Source: Caballeronia sp. BR00000012568055 | Lineage (GTDB): Bacteria; Pseudomonadota; Gammaproteobacteria; Burkholderiales; Burkholderiaceae | Reading direction: 5' to 3' | DNA length: 36,265 nt | NCBI RefSeq assembly: GCF_029439455.1 | Contig: NZ_JAQFVG010000234.1 | Span: 1-36,265 of the forward strand | Shown here: positions 26,539-34,346 of the stretch, one piece after another | Position numbering within the stretch: position 1 is the stretch's first letter | Layout: the number at the start of each line of letters is the position of its first letter | Translations under genes and position numbers: made by a program | The notes under the pieces: model-generated | What the model was told of the DNA's origin: nothing | Seen by the model: only the letters and a program-made list of their open reading frames with translations | Databases searched by the model: none

Positions 26539-27879
26539 TCAATGAGAATTCAGGACGATGCGCTTGATATCGCCGACGACGAAGAGATAGGACAGCGCGC
26601 CCGCCAGCGTCACCGCCGAGATAAAGGCCAGCGCATACACGAACGATCCCGTCGCGCCGACGATCAGCCCGATCGCCAGCGGCGTGACGATGCCCGCCGC
26701 ATTCGCGAACAGGTTGAAGATGCCGCCGCTCAGTCCGAGCAAACCCTTCGGCGCGATATCGGAGACGATCATCCACGCCAGCGCCGACATGCCTTGTGCG
26801 AAGTACGCGACGCAGAGAATCGCGATCACCGCGCCGGTCGAATCGACATAATTGGCCAGCGCAATGCTCGCCGCGCCGAGCAGTCCGGCGATCACCGGCA
26901 GCTTGCGCGCCCAGTTCAGCGAGATGCCACGGCGCAACATCGCATCCGAAATCCAGCCGCCCGCCAGCGTCCCGACCGATGCCGCGATAAACGGCAGCAC
27001 CGCGACCAGCCCGACTTTGAGCCACGGCATATGGCGTTCGGTGACGAGATACGTGGGAAACCACGTCAGGAAAAACACGTTGGTCGAATTGCACGCGAAC
27101 TGGCCGATACAGATGCCCAGCATGCTGCGCTGACGCAGCAACGCGCCGATATCCGACCAGCGGAATTGCGTGACATCGCGGCTGCCATCGACCACGCCGC
27201 CGCCGCTCGCGATGTAATCCAGCTCCGCCCGATTCGCCGATTTCGACTGATGCGGCTCGCGAAAGCGCATCAGCCAGACCGCGCCGAACACGATGCCCAC
27301 CGCGCCGACTGTGCCGAAAAGCACGCGCCATCCATAGCGATGTTCGAACCAGAACAACAGCGGGCTCAGAAACGCCAGGCCCACATATTCCGCGAAGGTA
27401 TAGACGCCGGTGGCGCGGGCGCGCTCGCTCTGCGGGAACCACATCGCGACGACGCGGCTGTTGGTCGGAAAGCACGGCGCTTCGGCCGCGCCGATCAACA
27501 GCCGCATGATGATGAGCGATACGAAGCCGGTGGCGAGCCCCTGCAAGCCGGTAAAGAACGACCACAGCGTGAGTGCGAAAAAGTAGGTCCAGCGCGTACC
27601 GATGCGGTCGAGCAGCACGCCGCCCGGAATCTGCGACGCGGTGTACGTCCACGAAAACGCCGAGAAGATCACGCCCATCAGCGCGGGCGTGAGGCCGAGT
27701 TCGTGACTCATCGACGGCGCGGCGATGCCCGCCACGCTGCGGTCGAGGTAATTGATCATCGTGCCGATCGCCAGCAGCGCTAGGATGCCGAAGCGTGCTT
27801 TCGTGCGCGTAGCCGTTGCCGCCGATGCAGGCGCGCCGGCGCGCGTACCCAGCGCGCTCGGGGTATCGAGTGGGTTCAT
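26539..27879 (-). CDS. MFS transporter, ACS (anion:cation symporter) family
   Basis: The 446-residue protein has 12 membrane segments. GTMINYLDRSVAGIAAPSMS in helix 1, QIPGGVLLDRIGTRW, and IGAAEAPCFPTNSRVVAMWF are hallmarks of the ACS group (GudP/GarP/galactonate and phthalate permeases), importing organic anions such as sugar acids. GGAGA precedes the ATG. It is the first gene of the leftward run ACS-SDR-epimerase-amidohydrolase-VOC and should supply the pathway's substrate. Confidence 0.92.
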   Translation of the reverse strand: MNPLDTPSALGTRAGAPASAATATRTKARFGILALLAIGTMINYLDRSVAGIAAPSMSHELGLTPALMGVIFSAFSWTYTASQIPGGVLLDRIGTRWTYFFALTLWSFFTGLQGLATGFVSLIIMRLLIGAAEAPCFPTNSRVVAMWFPQSERARATGVYTFAEYVGLAFLSPLLFWFEHRYGWRVLFGTVGAVGIVFGAVWLMRFREPHQSKSANRAELDYIASGGGVVDGSRDVTQFRWSDIGALLRQRSMLGICIGQFACNSTNVFFLTWFPTYLVTERHMPWLKVGLVAVLPFIAASVGTLAGGWISDAMLRRGISLNWARKLPVIAGLLGAASIALANYVDSTGAVIAILCVAYFAQGMSALAWMIVSDIAPKGLLGLSGGIFNLFANAAGIVTPLAIGLIVGATGSFVYALAFISAVTLAGALSYLFVVGDIKRIVLNSH

Positions 27880-27888
27880 GCTGTCTCC

Positions 27889-27927
27889 GTTCGTATCTGG
27901 TTCGTATCTATCGTTGTGTCCAGATAC
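27889..27927. promoter_or_regulatory. Direct and inverted GTATCT repeats between ACS transporter and lysR
   Basis: GTTCGTATCTG (27889-27899) is followed directly by GTTCGTATCTA (27900-27910), an 11-bp tandem repeat. GTATCT (27904-27909) then pairs with AGATAC (27922-27927) across 12 bases. This matches the shape of LysR-type sites and lies just before the divergent transporter start, so the lysR product at 28012 is the likely binder. Confidence 0.5.
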
Positions 27928-28011
27928 TAGGGAGTTGTCACGCCGCTGTCGTATGCCGAGTTTCAGCTAAGCTATAACTTTTGGTTAATCCTTCCATCGG
28001 ACGGCGACGAC

Positions 28012-29463
28012 ATGCGCTTCAAGCTGCGGCAAATGGAGGTGTTCCGCGCGGTCATGCTGACCGGCTCGATCAACGCGGCGGCGCGCATGCTCTATGTGTC
28101 GCAGCCGGCCGTGAGCAAGCTGGTCGCGCATACGGAAACCACGCTCGGGCTGCGGCTGTTCGAACGCGCCAAGGGCCGGCTGATTCCCACGGCGGAAGCG
28201 CAGGCGCTGTTTCGCGAAGTCGAGCAGGTTTATCAATCGGCCTTGCGTGTCGATGAATTCGCGCGGGCGCTGGCTCTGGGTCCCGCGAGTCTGCTGCGCG
28301 TGTCGTGCAGTCCGTCGCTCGGTCCGGCGATTCTCGCGCCCGCCATCGTCGAATTGAAGCGGAGCATGCCGGGCTTGCGTATCGACTGGCATACGACGCT
28401 GATGTCCGATATGCCGCTGGAAGTGCTGAGCAAAGCGGTCGATGTGGCCGTGACGTCGATGCCTATCGAGCACGAGCATCTCGAAGTGGTGCCATTTATG
28501 CGCGGACAGATGGTCTGCGCGCTGCCCGCCGATCATCCGCTGGCGGCGAAGGAGCGGATCGCCCTCGCCGATCTCGTCGCCGAACCGATGATTCTTTTTC
28601 GCCGCGATATTCCGTTCGGCACCGTGGTCGCCCGAGCCTGTCAGCAAGCCGATGTCGATCTGACTTCAGTGGTCGATATCACCCGCGCCGATCAGGCGCT
28701 AGCGCTCGTGCGCGGCGGTCTGGGCCTCGCTATCGTCGATGAATTCGCCGCCGCCACCGATTGCACCGTCCGGCCGCTGGTGGAGGAAGTCGATATGACC
28801 GCGACGTTCGTCTATTCGAAGTTCTCGCCACCGCCGCGCGGCGCGGTGCTGCTGATGCAGGCGGTGTATCGGCGGGCGGAGATTTCGGGCGGCAGATTAG
28901 CGGTGCGAGTTTCGCGCCCTGAATTCGCGCGAAGCAAAAGTGAAAAAGCTTTGCAATTTGCAAAGGCTTTGCAATACACTAGCCGCAAGCACCTGAAAAA
29001 TCACGCCAATATCGCCTATGAGCGCCGTAGCCGACCGCATCCTTCGCGTTCTCGAAGAACTCGCCAGTTCGCCCGAGGGCAAGACGCTTTCCGAGCTGTC
29101 GAACAGTCTCGAACTGCCGGTCAGCGCCGTGCATCGGCTGCTCGCGGATTTGATGGAGCAGGATTACGTTCGCAAGGACGAGCGGCGCGGCGAATTCACG
29201 TTGACGATGAAAATGCCGTCGCTGGGTCTGCGCTTTTTGAGCGCGGGCGGCATCGTCGATATCGCCCAGCCGATTCTCGAACGGCTCGCGGCTACGTCGG
29301 GCGAACTGGTGCGGCTGGCTATCGTCGATGGCGAAGAACTGATCTATGTCGCGAAGGCGCAGGGCGCGCGGCAAGGCATTCGCTACGATCCCGAAATGGG
29401 GCGACCGGTCACACTCTCGTGCAGCGCAGCGGGCATCATATGGCTCGCAGGCAAAAGCGATGA
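28012..29463 (+). CDS. LysR-family regulator with abnormal run-on C-terminus
   Basis: The first 295 or so residues are a normal LysR protein: HTH FKLRQMEVFRAVMLTGSINA, AARMLYVSQPAVSKL, then an effector domain with LLRVSCSPSLGPAILAP, AVDVAVTSMP and LVRGGLGLAIVDEFA. The conserved part ends near 28900 (AVYRRAEISGG). The frame then has no stop until 29463, adding about 185 Arg-rich residues read out of frame through the IclR promoter and the first 446 bases of the IclR gene. That tail has no family character. Loss of the normal stop, or a one-base indel near 28900 (a TAG lies in the +1 frame at 28898), explains it. It is divergent from the ACS operon, its likely target. Confidence 0.8.
   Translation: MRFKLRQMEVFRAVMLTGSINAAARMLYVSQPAVSKLVAHTETTLGLRLFERAKGRLIPTAEAQALFREVEQVYQSALRVDEFARALALGPASLLRVSCSPSLGPAILAPAIVELKRSMPGLRIDWHTTLMSDMPLEVLSKAVDVAVTSMPIEHEHLEVVPFMRGQMVCALPADHPLAAKERIALADLVAEPMILFRRDIPFGTVVARACQQADVDLTSVVDITRADQALALVRGGLGLAIVDEFAAATDCTVRPLVEEVDMTATFVYSKFSPPPRGAVLLMQAVYRRAEISGGRLAVRVSRPEFARSKSEKALQFAKALQYTSRKHLKNHANIAYERRSRPHPSRSRRTRQFARGQDAFRAVEQSRTAGQRRASAARGFDGAGLRSQGRAARRIHVDDENAVAGSALFERGRHRRYRPADSRTARGYVGRTGAAGYRRWRRTDLCREGAGRAARHSLRSRNGATGHTLVQRSGHHMARRQKR
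28949..28980 (+). promoter_or_regulatory. IclR promoter with three CTTTGCAA half-sites
   Basis: A perfect 17-base palindrome CTTTGCAATTTGCAAAG (28949-28965, 8-bp arms around one T) is followed by another CTTTGCAA at 28967-28974, 18 bases from the first. It overlaps a plausible promoter (-35 TTGCAA 28951-28956, -10 TACACT 28975-28980, spacing 18). Autoregulation by the IclR protein encoded at 29018 is the simplest reading. Confidence 0.62.
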
Positions 29464-29833
29464 AGACGCCATGCGGCTGGTCTCGAAGCAAGGTTTCGGC
29501 AAACCGGAAGATTTCGGTCCGCGCGCGCCAACCACCTTCAAAACGCTCTTGCCGATGATCGAAACCGCCCGCGCGCAAGGCTACGCCACGACACAGGACA
29601 TGTTCCTGCCCTCCATGAGTTCGATGGCCACGCCCGTGCACGCAAATAACGGCGAAGTCCGCGCGATTCTCATCATTGCCGGTCCGCTGTCGAGACTCAC
29701 CGACGCCCGCATGAACGAACTCGTCGCGCCGCTCAAGTCAACGGCTCACGAACTGTCCGAAGCCAGCGGCGTCTCGCCGATGCTGCGTCGAGCCATGCAA
29801 GGCCCGAACTACGCTGTGACCATCACCGAATAA
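29018..29833 (+). CDS. IclR-family transcriptional regulator
   Basis: The 271-residue protein has an N-terminal winged HTH (ADRILRVLEELASSPEGKTL, then SELSNSLELPVSAVHRLLAD). The C-terminal effector domain shows VRLAIVDGEELIYVAKAQG, CSAAGIIWLAGKS and MFLPSMSSMATPV. IclR regulators commonly control aromatic or organic-acid catabolism. The ribosome site is weak. The transporter at 29913 follows after 79 bases and is a likely target. The preceding lysR frame overlaps its first half out of frame; codon pattern and family match show this frame is the real one. Confidence 0.93.
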   Translation: MSAVADRILRVLEELASSPEGKTLSELSNSLELPVSAVHRLLADLMEQDYVRKDERRGEFTLTMKMPSLGLRFLSAGGIVDIAQPILERLAATSGELVRLAIVDGEELIYVAKAQGARQGIRYDPEMGRPVTLSCSAAGIIWLAGKSDEDAMRLVSKQGFGKPEDFGPRAPTTFKTLLPMIETARAQGYATTQDMFLPSMSSMATPVHANNGEVRAILIIAGPLSRLTDARMNELVAPLKSTAHELSEASGVSPMLRRAMQGPNYAVTITE

Positions 29834-29912
29834 CAAGCTGAAGAAGGCATCGTCATAGCTTTTGTATTAATTATTTCGGATGCCTTATTGATAATCTGGA
29901 GGAGACACGTCA

Positions 29913-31280
29913 ATGGAACCGCATCATCATCCTGAACGCTCTACACGTTCGATGGCACAGCGCGCGGTCAGTGCCGCCACGGTCGGAACCGCGCTCGAAT
30001 GGTTCGACTTCACGCTGTACGGATCGGTTGCCGCGACCGTGCTGCCCAAGCTGTTTTTCCCCGCGATGGAACCGAACTCCGCGCTGCTGGCCTCGCTCGC
30101 CACCTTCAGCGTGGGATTGGCGGCGCGTCCGCTCGGGGCGATCATCTGCGGCTATTTTGGCGACAAGATCGGCCGACGAAACTTGATGCTCGGCACCGTT
30201 TCCGTCATGGGCATCACGTCCGTGCTGATGGGCTTATTGCCGACGTATGCGCAGATCGGCATGCTCGCGCCTGTTTTACTGGTGCTTTTGCGCATCATTC
30301 AGGGCTTCGCGCTCGGCGGTGAATCCACCGGCGGTCAATTGATGGCGCTCGAACATGCAGCAGCGGACAAGCGTGGGAAATACTCGGGCATCATCGGCAT
30401 GTGCGCGCCGCTGAGTCAGATATTGGCGAATGCGGTGTTGCTGCTGCTGTCGGCCACCATGAGCGCTGAATCGTTCACACGCTTCGGCTGGCGCATTCCC
30501 TTTGTGATGAGCTTTTTGCTGGTGCTGGTCGGCATCTATATCCGACTGCGTGTGGCGGAAACGCCCGCTTTCGTGCAGATGAAGCAATCGGCTGTCGCCA
30601 CCGTCAGCAGTCCATTGCGCGATGCGTTCCGTCTGCACTGCAAAACCATCATTCGCATGATGCTGTTTTTCTGCGGCCCGACCGCGTTGTTTTATCTCGC
30701 CGTCGTGTTCACGCTGGGCTATCTGACCAACTCGCTCGGCGTGCCGAAGCAGACCGGCTTCACACTGCTGATGATCGCCAACGCGTGCGCGGTGTGCGGG
30801 TCGATTATCGGCGGGATGCTGAGCGATCGGATCGGACGCAAGCGCATGTTGCTGATTGCATCGGCGGCCACGTTCATCATCATGATGTTCTACTTTCCGA
30901 TGCTCGGAACCAGGCACTTCGCGACCATGGCGCTGGCAATGGGCCTGTTCATGGGCTTCACACAAGTGCAGACCGGCATTCAGCCAGTCGCGTTTGCCGA
31001 AGTATTCCCGACCAATGTCCGCTATTCCGCTTCGGCGCTGGCCTTCACCGGCGCGAGCCTGCTGGCAGGCGGTCCCATTCCTGTCGTGGCGACGTGGTTG
31101 CTGAACCTGAGCCACGGTTCGCCGTGGATTCTCGTCGCGCTCGTGGCAGCGATCAACGCCCTCTCCTTCTGCATGATCGCGATCGGCCCCGAGACGATGG
31201 GTATCGATATGAACCGTCTCGATTCCGCCGATGACGTGGCCGGCAAACACGCCACCAACGCGCGCCAGGCGAGCGTCTGA
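29913..31280 (+). CDS. MFS transporter, MHS (metabolite:H+ symporter) family
   Basis: The 455-residue protein has 12 membrane segments. ALEWFDFTLYGSVAA in helix 1, GYFGDKIGRRNLM in loop 2-3, and LRIIQGFALGGESTGGQLMA are the classic MHS motifs (ShiA, KgtP, ProP group), importing carboxylates and related solutes. GGAGGAGAC lies just before the ATG. The upstream 79-base gap is AT-rich, with TTGTAT at 29862 and TATTGA at 29886 as weak promoter elements. It is followed after 37 bases by the EthD-like gene. Confidence 0.92.
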   Translation: MEPHHHPERSTRSMAQRAVSAATVGTALEWFDFTLYGSVAATVLPKLFFPAMEPNSALLASLATFSVGLAARPLGAIICGYFGDKIGRRNLMLGTVSVMGITSVLMGLLPTYAQIGMLAPVLLVLLRIIQGFALGGESTGGQLMALEHAAADKRGKYSGIIGMCAPLSQILANAVLLLLSATMSAESFTRFGWRIPFVMSFLLVLVGIYIRLRVAETPAFVQMKQSAVATVSSPLRDAFRLHCKTIIRMMLFFCGPTALFYLAVVFTLGYLTNSLGVPKQTGFTLLMIANACAVCGSIIGGMLSDRIGRKRMLLIASAATFIIMMFYFPMLGTRHFATMALAMGLFMGFTQVQTGIQPVAFAEVFPTNVRYSASALAFTGASLLAGGPIPVVATWLLNLSHGSPWILVALVAAINALSFCMIAIGPETMGIDMNRLDSADDVAGKHATNARQASV

Positions 31281-31317
31281 CCATTTGCATAACGAACTAT
31301 CTAGAAGCGAGGAAGTA

Positions 31318-31998
31318 ATGTCTGAACAACCGAACGGCTTGCTGGCGATCTGGAGCACGATCGCGGCGGAAACGGAAATCGACTATCTTCACTGGCTTAC
31401 GCGCGAGCACGTATTCGAGCGCGTCGGCGTGCCGGGTTTTCAGTCGGGCCGCGTGTTCAAACGGCGCGATATTCAGCCATCCGAATTTCTTATGCTATAC
31501 GAACTGACCGATGCCAACGTCATGTCGAGCAACGGCTATCTCGAACGGCTCAACGCGCCAACGCCGTGGACGCAGAAAATCATGCCATCGCTGATGCGTT
31601 TCCGGCGCGGCGGCGGCACGGTGACACGCACGAGCGGCCACGCGCGCGGCAATGGCGCGCATATCGCGATCGCGCGATTCGAACACGCTTTACCGGAAGC
31701 GCTGCAAGGCGCCGATGCGCAGACGTTGCTCGATACGCTTGCGCGGACTGACTGGATCGTGGCGGCGCGCGTGATGGCCGTGCAGACCGATGCGACGTCA
31801 ATCGCCACACGCGAAAAGTCGATGCGCAGCAGTCAGGAAGGCGCGTTCGCAGGGCTTCTGGTGATCGAGGCGCTTGATCGAAGCGCGCTCGATCGTGCGG
31901 TGACGATCGCAAGTGAGGCGCTGCCCGCGAATACCGCGTTCGATTGCTACGACGCGATCTTTGCTCATCATCGGATGGCATCGGCTAACGAGTATTGA
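31318..31998 (+). CDS. Two-repeat ferredoxin-like (EthD/dimeric alpha-beta barrel-type) protein, function unknown
   Basis: The 226-residue protein starts at ATG 31318, with GAGGAAG upstream. GLLAIWSTIAAETEIDYLHW, LTREHVFERVGVPGFQSGRV and FLMLYELTD look like the small alpha-beta barrel of EthD-type proteins. A second, weaker copy (AHIAIARFEHALPEAL to FAGLLVIEALDRSALDRAV) suggests an internal duplication. Such folds include monooxygenase-like and isomerase-like enzymes and accessory proteins. It is co-transcribed with the MHS transporter and converges with the CoA transferase gene. A role in the same catabolic pathway is likely; the reaction is not known. Confidence 0.78.
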   Translation: MSEQPNGLLAIWSTIAAETEIDYLHWLTREHVFERVGVPGFQSGRVFKRRDIQPSEFLMLYELTDANVMSSNGYLERLNAPTPWTQKIMPSLMRFRRGGGTVTRTSGHARGNGAHIAIARFEHALPEALQGADAQTLLDTLARTDWIVAARVMAVQTDATSIATREKSMRSSQEGAFAGLLVIEALDRSALDRAVTIASEALPANTAFDCYDAIFAHHRMASANEY

Positions 31999-32030
31999 TC
32001 GTTAGTGCAAAGCGGTGCGTGGCAGCGGAT

Positions 32031-33197
32031 TCAGCCCGCATCGTCTTCGCTTTTCGAATGCCCGAATCCCAGTTCCTTCATAATTGCTTCGGTATGCTCA
32101 CCAAGCGCGGGAATCGGGTCCATGCGCGGCGCGAACGCATCGGGAATGCCGGGCGGATACATCGCCGGAATCTTGCCCACGGGACTGTCCACTTCGGTCC
32201 AGCGCCCGCGCGCTTCGAGCTGCGGATGCCGCCATACGCCGTGCATATCGTTCACGTTGGCGTTCGCAATGCCCGCCGCATCCAGCCGCGCGATGATCTC
32301 CGCACCGGTCATCGTCGAGAGGGTTTCGGTGATGATCGCGCGCAGTTCGCTCTTGTGCGCGACGCGTTTGTGATTGGCGTCAAAGCGCTCGTCGGTTGCG
32401 AGTTCGGGCTGCTGCAAAACCTGACGACAGAAGACGGCCCACTCGCGCTCATTCTGCAAGCCGAGCATGACGACACTGCCATCGCCCGCATCGAACGGAC
32501 CGTAGGGAAAAATGGTCGCGTGCGATGCACCCGAGCGCGGCGGCGGCGTCTGATCGTCGATCGCGTAGTACAGCGGGAAGCTCATCCACTCCGTCATGCT
32601 TTCGAGCATCGACACATCGATTCGACAGCCCTCGCCTGTCTTCTGACGCTGCATCAGCGCCGCGAGAATATTGGTGAACGCATACATGCCCGCCGCGATA
32701 TCCGCCACCGAACAGCCTGCCTTGGCGACGTCGTTATCGGATCCGGTGACGGAGAGGAAACCCGCTTCGCTTTGAATCAGCAGGTCGTAGGCTTTCTTGT
32801 CGCGATACGGACCATCCGGCCCGTAACCGCTGATATTGCACACGATGATGCGCGGATAGCGCTCGCGCAAGGCCTCATGGCTCAGGCCCAGCCGATCCGC
32901 CGCGCCGGGCGCGAGGTTCTGCACCAGCACGTCGGCATCGGCGAGCAAGGCGTGGAGAATGGCGTCGGCATCGTCGCTTTTGAGGTCGAGCGCAAAGCTT
33001 TCTTTCGAGCGATTGGTCCACGCGAAATGCGATGACAAGCCCCGCACGCGCGTGTCGTAACCGCGCGCGAAGTCGCCCACGCCGGGCCGCTCGATCTTGA
33101 TCACGCGCGCGCCCAGATCGGCGAGTTGGCGTGTGCAGAAAGGCGCGGCAATCGCGTGCTCCAGCGCGATCACCTTGATTCCATCGAGCGGGCGCAT
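32031..33197 (-). CDS. Class III (CaiB/BaiF) CoA transferase
   Basis: The 388-residue protein starts with the typical MRPLDGIKVIALEHAIAAPF and has the CoA-binding LGARVIKIERPG, NRSKESFALDLKS, and the conserved Asp in KKAYDLLIQSEAG (about D138) that forms the acyl-aspartyl intermediate. SVADIAAGMYA and GEGCRIDVSMLESM complete the family. It transfers CoA between organic acids, activating a substrate such as a dicarboxylate or hydroxy acid. AGGAG precedes the ATG. It lies 79 bases downstream of the Ldh_2-type gene on the same strand. Confidence 0.93.
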   Translation of the reverse strand: MRPLDGIKVIALEHAIAAPFCTRQLADLGARVIKIERPGVGDFARGYDTRVRGLSSHFAWTNRSKESFALDLKSDDADAILHALLADADVLVQNLAPGAADRLGLSHEALRERYPRIIVCNISGYGPDGPYRDKKAYDLLIQSEAGFLSVTGSDNDVAKAGCSVADIAAGMYAFTNILAALMQRQKTGEGCRIDVSMLESMTEWMSFPLYYAIDDQTPPPRSGASHATIFPYGPFDAGDGSVVMLGLQNEREWAVFCRQVLQQPELATDERFDANHKRVAHKSELRAIITETLSTMTGAEIIARLDAAGIANANVNDMHGVWRHPQLEARGRWTEVDSPVGKIPAMYPPGIPDAFAPRMDPIPALGEHTEAIMKELGFGHSKSEDDAG

Positions 33198-33276
33198 GCT
33201 TAGCTCCTTTACTCACTGCGTCGATGACGTCGATCAATGACGTTGGTCGGATCGACAGTTAGTTGCGTGATAGACG

Positions 33277-34287
33277 TCAGACCGCGCGAAGCTCAGCAAT
33301 CAGCTTCGCATTGATGCGGATGCCCTCGCGCGCGCTGTCCGCCGCGATCGCCTCGCGCCGATCGCCCGGCAAGCGTACGTCGTCATCGATCAGCATAAGT
33401 TCGATCAGCGTTTCGATGCGCGCCTGATAGACACGTTCACCGGCGAGCGCGGAAGGATCGAGCAGCCAGAACAAATGGCCGATGCCCGAACGCGGACCAT
33501 CGGCGGTCAGAAAGGAACCGGCTTCCGCACCGAATTGCGCGCCCGACAACGCCACCGCGAGCAATTCGACCATCAGGGCAAGCATGGCGCCCTTCGCGCC
33601 GCCCGAGGGCAGCATCATGCCGGCCAGCGCGGCGCGGGCATCGGTGGTGGGCTGGCCGTCGGCGTCGGTCGCCCAGCCTTCGGGGATAGGCTTGCCGTCG
33701 CGCGCCGCGACCATGATCTTGCCGCGCGCCACATGCGATAACGACAGGTCGATCATCAACGGCGACGCATTGGCACGCGGAAACACCGCGGCGATCGGAT
33801 TGGTGCCGAGCAGCGGACGCGAGCCGCCCCACACGGGCATGGACCCCGGCGCGTTGCTGAACGCGAGGCCGACCAGTCCCGCCGCGCCGACCGCCTCGAG
33901 GTGATACGCGCCCGCGCCGAAATGATGACTGCGCGTGACGCTCGCCACCGCCGTGCCGAAGTTGCGCGCGCGATCGATTGCCGTCGATATCGCCAGTTCG
34001 CATGCGCCGAACGCAAGGCCATCGGCGGCATCGACGAGAAATGCTGCGCCTTTGTCGCGCACGATCGCCGGCACCGCGCGCGGATCGACACGGCCGTTGC
34101 GCAGTTGCGCGAGATACATCGGCAAGCGCGCGACGCCGTGCGACGAGAGACCGCGGGCATCGGCATAGACGAGGGCTTTCGCGGTGGCCTCGGCGGTCGC
34201 TTCGGTCGCGCCGGTGCTGAGCAAGGCGTGACGCGCGAGCGTGTGAAGGGCTTCAGAGGAGATCAGCGTTTCTTCGGGTGAGGTCAT
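33277..34287 (-). CDS. Malate/L-lactate dehydrogenase-2 family oxidoreductase
   Basis: The 336-residue NAD(P)-dependent enzyme is of the Ldh_2/YlbC/ComC family, not related to classical LDH. It shows YADARGLSSHGVARLPMYL (H50), the catalytic-type His in TRSHHFGAGAYH (H122), GTNPIAAVFP, and PSGGAKGAMLALMVELL. Family members act on 2-hydroxy acids such as sulfolactate, ureidoglycolate and malate, or on cyclic imino acids. The specific substrate cannot be read. The ATG has little ribosome site. Together with the CoA transferase it may form a two-gene unit that oxidises and activates a hydroxy acid. Confidence 0.9.
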   Translation of the reverse strand: MTSPEETLISSEALHTLARHALLSTGATEATAEATAKALVYADARGLSSHGVARLPMYLAQLRNGRVDPRAVPAIVRDKGAAFLVDAADGLAFGACELAISTAIDRARNFGTAVASVTRSHHFGAGAYHLEAVGAAGLVGLAFSNAPGSMPVWGGSRPLLGTNPIAAVFPRANASPLMIDLSLSHVARGKIMVAARDGKPIPEGWATDADGQPTTDARAALAGMMLPSGGAKGAMLALMVELLAVALSGAQFGAEAGSFLTADGPRSGIGHLFWLLDPSALAGERVYQARIETLIELMLIDDDVRLPGDRREAIAADSAREGIRINAKLIAELRAV

Positions 34288-34314
34288 CGATCAGTGCATT
34301 GTTGTTGTTCGATT

Positions 34315-34341
34315 GGGCTCGCAAGCATGGCACGCGAACCC
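34315..34341 (-). terminator. Imperfect hairpin between rep and the dehydrogenase gene
   Basis: GGGCTCGC (34315-34322) and GCGAACCC (34334-34341) pair at 7 of 8 positions around an 11-base loop, just after the rep stop. No T-run follows, so it may be a weak or Rho-assisted end of the rep transcript. Confidence 0.25.
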
Positions 34342-34346
34342 GACAC

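Noticed and set aside
26542..27783. 413-codon open frame opposite the ACS transporter
   Set aside because: Mirror of a clear 12-segment transporter; highly charged translation with no membrane segments or motifs.
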